A DNA stretch of 64,000 nt from Oscarella lobularis (lineage: Eukaryota; Porifera; Homoscleromorpha; Homosclerophorida; Oscarellidae): contig NC_089179.1 of the NCBI RefSeq assembly GCF_947507565.1, positions 1,488,681 through 1,552,680 on the forward strand, given 5' to 3'. This document shows positions 29,755-40,529 of this stretch, in pieces (positions within the stretch are counted from its first letter, which is position 1; every line of letters starts with the position of its first letter). The position numbers and the translations under genes were made by a program. The notes beneath the pieces were generated by a model. It made no database searches and was not told where the DNA came from. It saw only the letters and a list, made by a program, of their open reading frames with translations.

Positions 29755-32023
29755 TTAGTCTGTGTCTAGAATAGATAAGATGTTGAGGCCGATGAGGGCG
29801 AGGTTGATTGAGCTATTTATTACGAGAGAAAATATATTAATAGTGATCATACGCACGTGACTGTTGTCTTACCCTAGCATGCCATTTTCAACTGTTTTGA
29901 TGTGATGAAAGAAAAGAAGAAGAGCAGAGAATAAATTGTTTCTCCCACTGGCTATATCAATAATTTCGTCCTTTCTGATAATCTGTTGCGCAAAAGTAAA
30001 AAAGAAGTAGCTTCGAAAGCCATTTTTCACTTACTTTGAAATGAGGCGGATGAGTTTTCGTCTGATACAGGCAAATGTTGACCGACCTTTGCTTCGGATC
30101 CGGCTTTTCCGGCACTTTCATACAATAATTACTAGAAAACGGATGTCGTCCCGGACGCTGAGGATTGGACGGCAGTTGAGCGTCCAAGTAGGAACAAGTC
30201 AAATGAAAAAGTATCTATAGAAGGCGAGATAGAATTTTCAGGAAAAGAAAAAGGACTTTTTGAACTTGGGTGTCTGTTGGAAGCTCTTGGTCCCACTCTT
30301 TTCCCATCCACCGACCGCCACGGTTCCAGCGAAAGCAGCTAAGCGAGTCACCTCTCGCCAAATCTGTTGTAAAATAAGATATCTGCCCTTTTGCTACGCA
30401 TACCAGTCAGTGGCAGGCGTACCTTTGATTCTCTGCACAAGGTATTCTTGATTTGTAGATAATTCCAGGTGAGGTATCATGAGACGAAGAGAAGGCACCT
30501 GCTGCCCTTTCAAATCCCCCGTGTGTCTCAGAACGTCCAAACCCACCTCTGGTGAAAAATATCCGTTATAATAATTATTCTCTATTCAATCGGCTTCTCA
30601 CTTCCAATCTGAACGTCTCCACTTCCAATGCTGGTTAGTGTATCGTTGACCCTATCAATTTCATACGCCAATCTATGAAATATTGTACCAGCGAGCCACT
30701 AGAAAGAAACATAACAACAACGAAGAAAGGTACAGGATGAGCCCATACCTTTCTCAAGTTCCATATCCAGTCAGTTACATAAGCTGGATTGATGTTGAAT
30801 TTTCCCCACACCTCGTCGCTTCTCCAACTCCCCGAATTCCCATCGTCATCCTCTTTCAACGACGACTGCGGTGATCTCGCTGCCAACATATACTTCCCAA
30901 GTGAAGGCAAATCGGTGCCTGATCTCCAATACGCTAACGAAGGATTGTCAACAACTAAAAGTAAGGCAATGACAGTTTTTAAATAAGAGAGGCATCATCT
31001 ATAATAAAGCATCTTACTGTTAAGATACTGTTCCTCTATTGTATCCTGTTTTCGTACGTACTCCCTGTAGGATCGAGCATCTGCTAATTTATCTAGCACG
31101 CAAAGAAGCATTAATTAACTCGTGATGAATATTGCTCATATAACCTGGAGATCCAGCCGTGCTAGAAGTGTCCCTGTATCGAAGAAAGCTATTGCTAGAA
31201 ACAGAGTCACAAAAAGACACTCCCCAAAAAGAAAAGTATACTTTTGATCAGAGCCAGTGACGTCAAATAGTTGCGAGGCAGATACGTCAGCACTGGCTGG
31301 AGATGAGTGAGCGCTGTTGGACCCAGGACTATTCTGCGCAGTAGATATACATAACCCCAGTGATAAACAAAGACCATTCTTCTGACGTGATAGGGACTTC
31401 TCCTATTTCTGGGTGTAAATGACGAGCGATAAGGAGTAGAGTAATTGAGCGATGACGCAGGACTTGGAACATCTGGAGCGAGCGTAAACGTTTCCTGAAG
31501 CTGGATTCCGGGAGGAAGACCTGCATGCATATATATATATATATATATATTGATCCACTATCTCATCCCCACTCTTCTTTCTCACCAGCAGCTGTCTGAT
31601 CGAGTCGCAGAAGCTTGGCTTGAGTTGGATTGACATTGACGTTCTCTCTCGATTGAACAAATTTCCAAAGGTAATGAGCAAAATCGAAAGCCGCGTTGAA
31701 AGCGAAGAAGGAAATTCCAGCAAATTCTAAATGGAACACCCAATCAACTATCGTTCGTGTCCTAAGGAACAACTCTTACCTATGTACCATAAAATCGGAT
31801 GATGAACTACAAAGTAAGCAGCAAGGGTCTCGTATGACCTGAAAAGAGACTTTATCATTTGTCGGCGCCCTTGAAGCTGTCAAGAGACCCCTTACATTTC
31901 GAATAAGACGACGACGAGTAGAAATAAGTTGACCAGACCCCAGAAAAGCGAATCCTGCAACGTCTTGACGTCTCGTCTCTTTGCAAGCACCTTGCGGAGA
32001 ACAGGAGATTCGAACTTTTTCAT
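29755..32023 (-). CDS. TMEM209: TMEM209-like nuclear-envelope membrane protein
   Basis: TMEM209 is a nuclear-envelope protein linked to nucleoporin NUP205. The N-terminus ([20 protein letters not shown]) precedes two hydrophobic segments ([20 protein letters not shown] and [19 protein letters not shown]). A Ser/Pro-rich middle and the conserved C-terminal half follow: [87 protein letters not shown], and a last exon [17 protein letters not shown]. This matches the TMEM209 C-terminus through its final hydrophobic segment. Several introns are short, and one has an AT repeat (31527-31549). The stop is 16 bp from the SMARCB1 stop on the other strand. Confidence 0.8.
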
Positions 32024-32062
32024 ATCCGATCCGGGGTGTGCTCGCACGAATCGCTCGCCCGT
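32024..32062. promoter_or_regulatory. 39-bp divergent promoter, TMEM209 / PTRH2
   Basis: Start codons on opposite strands are 39 bp apart, and the gap is CpG-rich with no TATA box. This is another of the very short head-to-head intervals in the window. Confidence 0.45.
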
Positions 32063-32546
32063 ATGGACGCTTCGTGGCCTTACATTGCAGCCGTTCTAGG
32101 CTGCGGATTCGGTCTGGGATGGCTGCTACGCGGGTACGCCAGCAAAATACCTAACGCTGCTGCTGCTACCGCCGATTTGACAGACAAAGCGTGGCAGGCA
32201 GGGACTTCCTAATTTTTTCACGCGAAAACCAAATTAAAAAAATAGATCGCGACGAGTACGGAAGAGTATAAGTTAGTGTTAGTGGTCCGAAACGATCTGA
32301 AAATGGGAAAGGGAAAAGTCGCGGCACAGGTGGCAAAAACGAAAAATTTCGACCGCCAAAATTTTTCTCAACAATTACCTTAGTGTTCGCACGCAACGCT
32401 GCATTGCTACAAGGCAATGCTCAAACGGGATCCGAAGACGCTCGGTCGCTGGGAAACGACCGGTCAAGCCAAAGTCGTTCTCAAGGCAACGGACGAAAAG
32501 GAATTGTAAGACTAGGGCCTGTCTAATAAATACAAATAAATAAATG

Positions 32547-32594
<48 letters not shown>

Positions 32595-32881
32595 TTTTTT
32601 TCTGTTTGCCATTACGTTTTGAGTTACTGTTTCTAAGGCGAGCTCAGTGACTTCTTTTCTCATATAGAGACGAGCTTTCTTTTCAAGCGAGACAAGCGGG
32701 CTTAGAGGCAGGCGTTATTCGCGATGCGGGACGCACTCAAATCGCGGCGGGTTCGAAGACCGTTCTCGGCGTTGGACCCGGTAAGTCGATCAAGTACTGC
32801 GCCACTTCATTGGTGCACGTACTTTGTTTAGGTCCCGCTCAATTGATCGACAGAATAACAGGCCATTTAAAGTTGTATTGA
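32063..32881 (+). CDS. PTRH2: Peptidyl-tRNA hydrolase 2
   Basis: This enzyme releases peptide from peptidyl-tRNA. In animals it is anchored to the mitochondrial outer membrane and involved in anoikis (Bit1). The N-terminal membrane anchor is visible ([19 protein letters not shown]). The catalytic fold follows: [93 protein letters not shown]. The match to Pth2 is full length. A long AT repeat occupies the intron after KEL. Confidence 0.9.
32549..32590. repeat. (AT)n microsatellite in a PTRH2 intron
   Basis: About 21 perfect AT dinucleotides lie between coding exons of PTRH2. It is likely variable between individuals. No function is implied. Confidence 0.95.
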
Positions 32882-32998
32882 GTTTCAACTGTAGCAGAGC
32901 GTTGCTAATAAAGTTTGCGTCACTTATTGCTCGGATGGTTTACGGGTGTCATGATAATCTTAGGGACGGGCGTTACATTCTACATTGCATTCTTACAG

Positions 32999-34265
32999 TC
33001 AGGGATTGGTTTCAGGTTCTAGACATCTTTTTTCCCATTCAGACAGCTGGCGAATGAATCCTTGATTGGGCTTTATGTACGGCGTGCAGTTCATCACGTG
33101 GCTATGAGCGTCCTATAAGAACACAATCGCTATTTGCTACGGAGCAGCGTTCATGGACTTTCACCTGGAACGTCCACTTTTTGTATCTTATTAGAAAGGC
33201 CAGGAGCATCGCAGCACTGCGGCTCCAGCCATAATCACCGCATAGCAGCACTCGTCTTCCCTGCTGCAGATGGTTATCTGAAGCAGAATATTTCACTTAC
33301 TACAACGTCTCATTGCGAGCGTATTGTACCGATGAAATCACTAGCCTTCTCAAAGTATTGGCTAATGTCGGCGTCATTTGAATCTTCAATCTCAATAAAG
33401 AATTCTGTGTGCCTTGACCTTGGGGGAAATATTCAATTGCACGTGGAAGAATAGGTGATTACCTTTTCGTTTCCTTAGATGATAGGCAGGACAGGAATGC
33501 TCCGATTTTCATTTTAGACATCATAGTGTGATTGGCTGCTTGTTTGCTTGTGCCGAGATAAACCAATTCCGGTAGAATTTCCACTGGGTGCACTTGAAAA
33601 TTATCCAATTCTCTGGGAGTGAATGACACCTTTTGCGTTCTCAGGAAAGGATACAGAGCAGTAAATTTCTCGTATCCCCCTAAAAAAAGAGATGAATAAT
33701 TGATACTGATTTCATCTACTGTACCTCTGAGAACTTTGACTGGGTCCTGTACTCCATTTACTGAGAGTAATTGAGCGCATTCAACGGCTGGACCTAGTAA
33801 AAAACAAATAAAAAAGAAATGAAATTGTTAATTAGACGAACTTGATTCGGTAAGAAGAGACGTTTTCCCATCATACACAATACAATTCAATTTCGTTTCC
33901 AAATTAATTCCAACCGGAAGTCGAAAACCGTCGTCGGACTAAACAAAGCATTCTGTCAAATAAAAATACTAGATTTCAGATATTTTATACCTTTTTGACG
34001 TGCTTCGCTGTGATGACGTGATCCAAATCGTACGCTCTCGAATCTCGAGCATCTAGAAGGAAAAATCTGCAGTTCCGTCTGCTGTTTCAAAGACGTGGCA
34101 CTCTTTTACCCAATAAGAGCACGTATTCGGGATCGCTAACGTTCGGATAATCGCTGCACTGAAGAGACAGGTTCGAGATCGTGTCTGTGACGTCGAAAAG
34201 CTCTCACTTACACGATTGAGTAAATTATAGAGCTCGGTCGGCTCGCACAGCGCAATACAAGCCAT
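32999..34265 (-). CDS. STYXL1: STYXL1 (MK-STYX)-like rhodanese/dual-specificity pseudophosphatase
   Basis: The N-terminal rhodanese-like domain reads [59 protein letters not shown] and [21 protein letters not shown] dual-specificity phosphatase fold follows: [40 protein letters not shown], then the signature region [20 protein letters not shown], and the end [20 protein letters not shown]. The active-site pattern HCxxGxSR reads C-G-D-Y-G-W-S-R, so the nucleophilic Cys is replaced by Gly and the enzyme should be catalytically dead, as in the STYX family. The likely role is a phosphatase-like scaffold in MAPK or stress-granule signalling (family knowledge). Exon joins in the middle are approximate. 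Confidence 0.8.
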
Positions 34266-34381
34266 GATTACAGACTTCGCTTTCCGCCGCTGCTATGACA
34301 TCGTAGGCGCATGCGCAAAATTACATCGAGCCTTTAGCCCTTTACTCAAGTGCTCTCACACTACTAGCACTCGAATCCAAG
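34266..34381. promoter_or_regulatory. Divergent promoter STYXL1 / MDH2 with NRF1-type palindrome
   Basis: The 116-bp gap between start codons contains the perfect palindrome GCGCATGCGC (34307-34316), the consensus for NRF1, a regulator of nuclear genes for mitochondria. This fits the mitochondrial MDH2 on one side. Confidence 0.5.
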
Positions 34382-35426
34382 ATGTTTCTCGCTCGTCTCG
34401 CATCGCGAAACGGTTTCGCTCGGCACGCTCGAACGTTTTCGACGTCTCTCAAGGCAAGATAGAGCGCATTCAGAAGCGCGTACGATCGATTTCTCCACGT
34501 GCGCAGCGCGACGCGGCGAAAGTCGCTCTTCTCGGCGCTTCGGGCGGAATCGGTCAGCCGATGGCTCTTCTCTTGAAGCAGTCGCCTCTCGTGGGCGATC
34601 TAGCCCTGTACGACATCGTCAACACGGCCGGTAAGAGAGCAGTGATGCGCAGAGACAGGAGTCAGGAGCTAGGTTTTTATGAAGGTGTCGCCGCTGATTT
34701 GAGTCACGTGAACACGCCGGCCCGCGTCACTTACCATCAGGGCTTAGAACAGCTCCCCAAAGCGCTGGACGGCGCCGACATCGTCGCCATTCCGGCCGGC
34801 GTGCCCAGAAAACCCGGCATGACGCGCGACGATCTTTTCAACACGAACGCGTCCATTGTGAGACAGCTCACCGAAACGTCGGCTAAGTGCGGCGCTCGCA
34901 CTCGCGTGTATGGCGTTGCTTGATAATGTGACGTGTACTGTAGTACTTGCCCGAAAGCTATAATGTGCATCATTTCAAATCCGGTGAATAGCACAGTACC
35001 AATTACTGCCGAAGTGTTCAAAAACGCTAAAGCCTACGATCCCAGAAAGTAGTTATAAGTCCATATATATGGTTTTGGTCTGCTATTCTTCTTCTAAGGA
35101 TATTGGGTGTAACAACACTTGACATTGTGAGATCAAGCACTTTTGTTTCTGGTCTACTAAAGGTAATTTAGTTTGCTATGTATGTCTAAAGATGATCTGA
35201 TGTTGAGATGTGAAGAATGTTGATCCACAAGACGTGTCTGTGCCCGTGATTGGTGGACACTCCGGAATCACCATTCTGCCGTTGCTCTCACAAGCCAATC
35301 CCAGCCTTTCATTCGAAGCGGCGGAAATTGAAGCGCTTACTTCACGCATACAGAACGCCGGGACCGAGGTAGTTGAAGCAAAAGCAGGAACTGTAAGAAA
35401 GCATCCGCAAGAAGAGCCAACTTGTG

Positions 35427-35461
<35 letters not shown>

Positions 35462-35867
35462 CTTCTTCAGGGCTCAGCGACGCTATCCATGGCTTTTGCT
35501 GGAGTTAGGTTTGTCACTTCCATTCTAGAGGCACTCAATGGAAAGGAGAACGTCATTGAATGTGCCTTCGTGGAGTCCAACGTCCATCCGGACGTGAAGT
35601 ACTTTGCTACACCGATACGATTCGGGGTAAAATATTGATTTCGTTGATTGACTCATTCATTGACTTTTTGAATGGGATGCAGCCCAATGGAGTGGAGGAA
35701 AATCTTGGAATAGGAAAGCTCAGCGACTTTGAAGCTCAGAAATTGAAGGAGGTGAAGCAATTGCGTTTCTCTATAAAACCAAAAGCACTTGACTGCGTCA
35801 TTTGTTTCAGCTCATACCTGAATTGCAGAAGAACATTGCAAAAGGGGAAGCCTTTGTCAAGCAGTAG
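34382..35867 (+). CDS. MDH2: Mitochondrial malate dehydrogenase
   Basis: This enzyme oxidises malate to oxaloacetate with NAD in the mitochondrial matrix. Exon 1 is a transit peptide ([20 protein letters not shown]). The NAD-binding fold begins [20 protein letters not shown]. Then come the [20 protein letters not shown] loop with substrate Arg, [35 protein letters not shown] with the catalytic Asp-Arg, [18 protein letters not shown] with the catalytic His, [20 protein letters not shown], and the end [17 protein letters not shown]. The first intron must start with GC (AAG|GCAAGA, 34454), because reading through gives a stop after two codons. A CT repeat lies in a later intron. Confidence 0.92.
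35429..35459. repeat. (CT)n repeat in an MDH2 intron
   Basis: About 15 CT units form the polypyrimidine tract just before the acceptor at about 35470. Confidence 0.9.
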
Positions 35868-36131
35868 ACGCCGTTATGTGGACTACCTTAGTTTGATTTT
35901 AGTTTGTTGGTGTGGTTGTGCGAGTGTTCGTGGATGTCCATGTCTTATATATTTCGTCACTTTTCCCCCACTCAATTCAACCCAAAGTGCAGCATTGCCA
36001 TATAGTTTCGCTTTCGGTCAGTTTCCTCACACGAACGCACAACCTGTCAGGTCGTGGAGGCCTGAAAAAAATCAGGACTTTTACCGGGAACAGACCTGAA
36101 GGCATTGAGAGACTTCAGATGGGATAGATTG

Positions 36132-37985
36132 CTAGATGCGTGCGTACCTAGTAAAGCAGCCAAAGACAGTCGACTCTGGATTGATGTACAAGGGATTCTC
36201 ATTTGGATTGACTTCCATTATGAGACGGTGCAGTTCACCTGAAGCCCATTACATCAGAGGAGACTTCCCCATATAAGCAAAAGGACTTACTTCTCACTGA
36301 ACTGATATAGGCCAAGTTATCCTCATAGGTTGAGTCAAATAAATACCGACTTGCTGGCTCTAGATCTAAGGGCACATCTATCAGACGAACAGACACAGGC
36401 CAAGCTGCAAAATGTTCTCTTACTTTTGGAATAGAATCTGACTCCTCTAGACGTCCTGCAACAGGAGCATAGAGTGTTATGATAATATAGTCCGCCTTCA
36501 TCGAGATAGGGATGAGACAGGGCATCAGCACAGCTAATGCGCTTGGTCTGGATGAACAAACAGATATAGGGAGAAAAAATTACTTCGTTTCCTGAACTGG
36601 GAAGAAAGGGTCTATCTCACTGGATCAAATACCAAGAATTGACACAGCAAATGCACTGCTTCGTGGGTGGCATTTGACGACAAATTGTACAATTTTGACA
36701 TGCAAGACTAAAATAAAACGAAAAAATTAAATAAAGGTAATCTAATCTACAATAGCCTCTTTTACCTCTTTCTTTTGCGACAAGACGTGGGCTTTTGCTT
36801 CTGGACACGCATTTGCATGGGACAGCTCTTCCTCCGTTGGCGTTCCCACCAAATCCAATATCTTCTCCACTTGCAACATGGGAGCAGGAGCCTGAAACAA
36901 AATCTCCCTACCCAGCATTTCGGCAAAAATGCAGCCAATTGACCAGACATCAACTAGCGAAGAAAAACGTGTCCAGAAAATTTATATTTCTCTTGCGATT
37001 TAGACTTACTTGCAGCATCGTAGTGCGGCGATCCAACAAGAAGTTCTGGCGCTCTGTAATACTGAGTGACCACCTAAAAAATTAGAAATAGAATATCTTT
37101 TATTGGTTAGATTTTTTCATTTACCTCCTGCGTCATGTAAATGCTTGGATCCGGATCAGCCATTCGCGCCAAACCAAAGTCACATATTTTCAAAAGCGAA
37201 TTTCCGTTCACGAGCAGATTTCCGGGTTTGAGATCTCGGTGGAGAATGCCGGCCGAGTGAAGGTATCTCATACCTGTTAACGAAAATAAATAATTAAATA
37301 AACCAATCTTAATTATTAATTTAATTAATGCACCTCGAAGAATCTGATAGAGGAACAATTTGACGTGCGATTCAGTCAGCGGGGATGCCGAAACGATGAT
37401 TCGATGCAAATCGGTATCCATCAATTCAGTTATCACGTAGCTAATAAATATTAAAATTTCGAATTAAGGAGCAAAACGCCAAAGAAGAAGACGAAATTTA
37501 ATCAAGAAAGGATACACTTCGTCGAAAAGAGAACTCAAAGGCTTGACGATGTCAATTGCACCGAGTACCTGCGAAGACCACGCCCATTCGTGCACGTGGA
37601 GCGAGCGCCGCGAAAAGGGGGCTGTACTCACGTTCTCGTTTTCGAAAAAGAAGAGCATTCGAAGTTCGCGCAGAACGCGTTTCGACGCGACGAGAGTATC
37701 GAAAACGTGCGTCATCTTCTTCAGCGCGACTTGACGTCCCGTGCGCGGATTGGTGACCGCCCTGGAATGCGGAATCGCCGATCGAAAAACGCGACCCCGC
37801 GAACGCGCGAGCCTACCAGACGACGCCGAACGAGCCGAAGCCGATCGGATGATCGAGATTATCGTCGCCGGCGGCGGAATTCGCGCCGAAAGGCGACGAA
37901 TCGCTCGAGCTGAGCGGACACGTGCTTTTCGTCGATGCCGATTTGGAGGAAAAGGGGAGGATTGAGGGCGGTGCGAGGGTTGCCA
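36132..37985 (-). CDS. NLK: Nemo-like kinase
   Basis: This proline-directed Ser/Thr kinase acts in Wnt, Notch and TGF-beta signalling. Motifs in order: glycine loop [10 protein letters not shown], catalytic Lys in [56 protein letters not shown], the activation-loop TQE ([18 protein letters not shown]) that replaces the usual MAPK Tx[16 protein letters not shown], and [17 protein letters not shown]. The C-terminal NLK tail ends [16 protein letters not shown]. The ATG at 37985 gives a Ser/Pro-rich N-terminal region ([15 protein letters not shown]). An in-frame upstream ATG at 38109 would place the start only 27 bp from the divergent CARD-Death gene. Confidence 0.87.
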
Positions 37986-38136
37986 TTGGTCGTTGCGTTT
38001 CGATTGGAGTTGTCGCGTTCAGATAGAAGGGTCCATTCGTCGCGCGACGAGGAAATAGTAAGGAATCAGCGAAGTACCGCCATCGAGCGGTGGCGGTTAC
38101 TATGCGCACGGTAGTAGCGGCGCCCGGATCTTTGTC

Positions 38137-38805
38137 ATGATGACGCAGGCGACGCTCGCGTTAGATAAACGTAACATGTCCGCAGTCGTTTGGGAGAGAG
38201 CGATACGACCTCATTTCGCCTTTCTTCACGATCGGCTATCCGTCTGTAAGGCGTTCATCGACGCCCTATATCGACGACAGCTACTCGGCGTCGAGGAATA
38301 TCACAAATTGAACGAGGGACCCGATTCGATGACGCGCGCCGACAAAATCGATCGTTTGTTACTCGAATACTTACCGCAAAAAGAAATCAACACGGGAAAA
38401 GGTCAACGCGTCGTCGACTCCTTCGTACGGTGTCTCAAGGACTCGTCACAGGCTCATTTGGCGTCGAAAATTCTCGAGAATTCGACGGGAACGTCGTCGT
38501 CCGGGGAACGAAGAGACGAGAAAAGGAAACAGTATCGTAGCAAAGTCGTCGACGATAAACTCGTCCGCGAGATAGCGCCTCACCTGGGTCAATGGAAAAA
38601 GACTGCGCGTTTTCTCGGGTTTTCTCCGGGGCAAATTGAAAATTTCGAGGCGGATAATTATAGAAATTCCGAAGAGCAGGGAACGCAGATGCTAACGAAG
38701 TGGATTCGACAGAAGGGACAAGAGGCTACTGTCGGCGTTCTGCTCGATGCTTTTAAACGCGCGGGTAAGCTGGATTTGATTGACACCATTCTCGATTTTC
38801 TATGA
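38137..38805 (+). CDS. CARD-Death adaptor (CRADD/RAIDD-like)
   Basis: This intronless gene encodes 222 residues. The first about 100 form a CARD (WERAIRPHFAFLHDRLSVCK, AFIDALYRRQLLGVEEYHKL, DKIDRLLLEYLPQK, VVDSFVRCLKDSSQAHLASK). A basic linker follows, then a Death domain (DDKLVREIAPHLGQWKKTAR, FLGFSPGQIENFEADNY, MLTKWIRQKGQEATVGVLLD, AFKRAGKLDLIDTILDFL). This is the domain order of CRADD/RAIDD, which links caspase-2 to the PIDD platform in vertebrates. Orthology is inferred only from architecture. Start choice: the second Met of MMTQAT is equally possible. Confidence 0.8.
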   Translation: MMTQATLALDKRNMSAVVWERAIRPHFAFLHDRLSVCKAFIDALYRRQLLGVEEYHKLNEGPDSMTRADKIDRLLLEYLPQKEINTGKGQRVVDSFVRCLKDSSQAHLASKILENSTGTSSSGERRDEKRKQYRSKVVDDKLVREIAPHLGQWKKTARFLGFSPGQIENFEADNYRNSEEQGTQMLTKWIRQKGQEATVGVLLDAFKRAGKLDLIDTILDFL

Positions 38806-38830
38806 AAAGAGAGAGAGAGAACGAGATGTC

Positions 38831-40425
38831 TTATTTCTTAGTAACTTGAACGACGTCCTCGTCCATTAGAGCGTGATCTTTTCCGACTTTTTGGGGATTG
38901 TGCTTCACGGACATTCCCCATACCAATGCACTAATAATTAGTGAAATAAATAAATAAATAAATAATATATGCGTACGCCAATCTTACTGTTTGAATTCTT
39001 TCATTATGCTTTTGTGAAGAGAATTGCAAAACATTTCGACTGTAGTTCCCTTGGCTGAGTTGAGAACGACAGGCGCTGCATAGTCTGGTAGCTGGCCTTT
39101 GGGTTTTGTATAGCTAAAGCGCAAAGAGTCCTACACAAACATGTAACACTTCAGACATTTACTCCTACATCCTCGTTAGATTCAGATATTCCCACATCTT
39201 CTCCAGAAGGTCATCAAAATTCCATTTGTGATGTGCAGAAATTGGGACGGCGTGAGGTATCTTGTATATGATATCCAACTCCTAAACAACGATATCGTGG
39301 TGAAGAGGACAACGTCGTTCTGCGGTTTCTTGCCTCAATTGATATTTGATCTATTTTGTTCAGCACATAGATACAGGGTACATATACCCTAGAAAAAAAT
39401 CTATTAGATTTCATCTACATACGTGAAACTGTAAGTAGTAGTACCGGTTTCCCTCTATTACATCAATTAGATCATCAGCAGTTGCGTCGCAACGCAACGT
39501 CACATCTGCATTATGAATTTTATACTCAGAGAGAATCGACTTTACTGAGTCCGGCTCCAGATTAGATTGGGGCACCTAAAATTTTAAGCGATTGTACCAT
39601 TTAATAAATAAATTGCGTTCTCAAACCGATGACGTGAGATTGATTCCTCCTTTGTCTTTCTTCTTGAAATAGATATTCGGAGGCAGCTTATTGAGTCGAA
39701 TTCCAAACCCCTCCAATTCCCGTTCGATCACGCGCTTATCATGCAACGGTTTTAGCACATCCAAAACAATAAAAATCAAGCTGCAAGTCCGAGCCACTAG
39801 AAACAGAATACCCATAATAACGCTAAGAGATCTAAAATCTCGCGCCCCTTACCGGCAATGACTTGCCTGCCCCGTCCCTTTCCGTCCTTTGCCCCTTCGA
39901 TGATACCAGGCAGATCGAGCAGTTGTATTTTCGCTCCCTTGTATCGAATAACGCCAGGAACAGTAGTCAAAGTCGTGAATTCGTAAGAACCCACTTCAGA
40001 GTACACCTATGAATCGAAGAGAGACGTACAAATGAAGATCCGCCCTCATTTGATGTTCTAACCTACCCCAGCCAAGTTGGTCATCAGAGTCGACTTTCCC
40101 ACAGACGGAAAGCCTGCGCATTCGTCAGTAATTATTAAAAAATATATCCTATCTCCCTTTTTCTTACCGACGAATCCGATTCTCGCGTCTCCCGTTTTCG
40201 CTACGTCGAATCCCTCGCCCGTACCGCCGCCGCCGCCTTTCGGCGTTATTAATTCGCGTCGAAGTTTCGCCAGACGAGCTTTGAGCATTCCAAGATGAAA
40301 GGCCGTCGCCTTGTTCTTCTGGGTGCGAGCCATCTGCGAAGGGGCTCCCGGTTAATTTCTTTTTTCCATCGTATGTCTGGACGCACTTCGGCTTCTATCT
40401 CGGTTATTCTGTCCAAAACGCTCAT
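38831..40425 (-). CDS. DRG1: Developmentally regulated GTP-binding protein 1
   Basis: This conserved Obg/DRG-family GTPase associates with ribosomes together with DFRP proteins. The first exon gives [13 protein letters not shown], and the next resumes [20 protein letters not shown] with the DRG-specific [21 protein letters not shown] motifs: G1 [17 protein letters not shown]2 [19 protein letters not shown]3 [20 protein letters not shown]4 [13 protein letters not shown] domain ([39 protein letters not shown]) ends at VVQVTKK. The match is colinear with DRG1 across many short exons. The stop is 25 bp from the CARD-Death stop. Confidence 0.92.
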
Positions 40426-40529
40426 CGTTTCGTCGCGAGAATCGAGCACTCCAACAAATCGACTCCGGGAAATCACACGCGCGCGCAACTTGTTCGGAAA
40501 TACGCGTGAAACTCTTTCCCCGTCGCATC

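Noticed and set aside
31527-31549. AT run taken as a possible origin or TATA cluster
   Set aside because: It is a simple microsatellite inside a TMEM209 intron.
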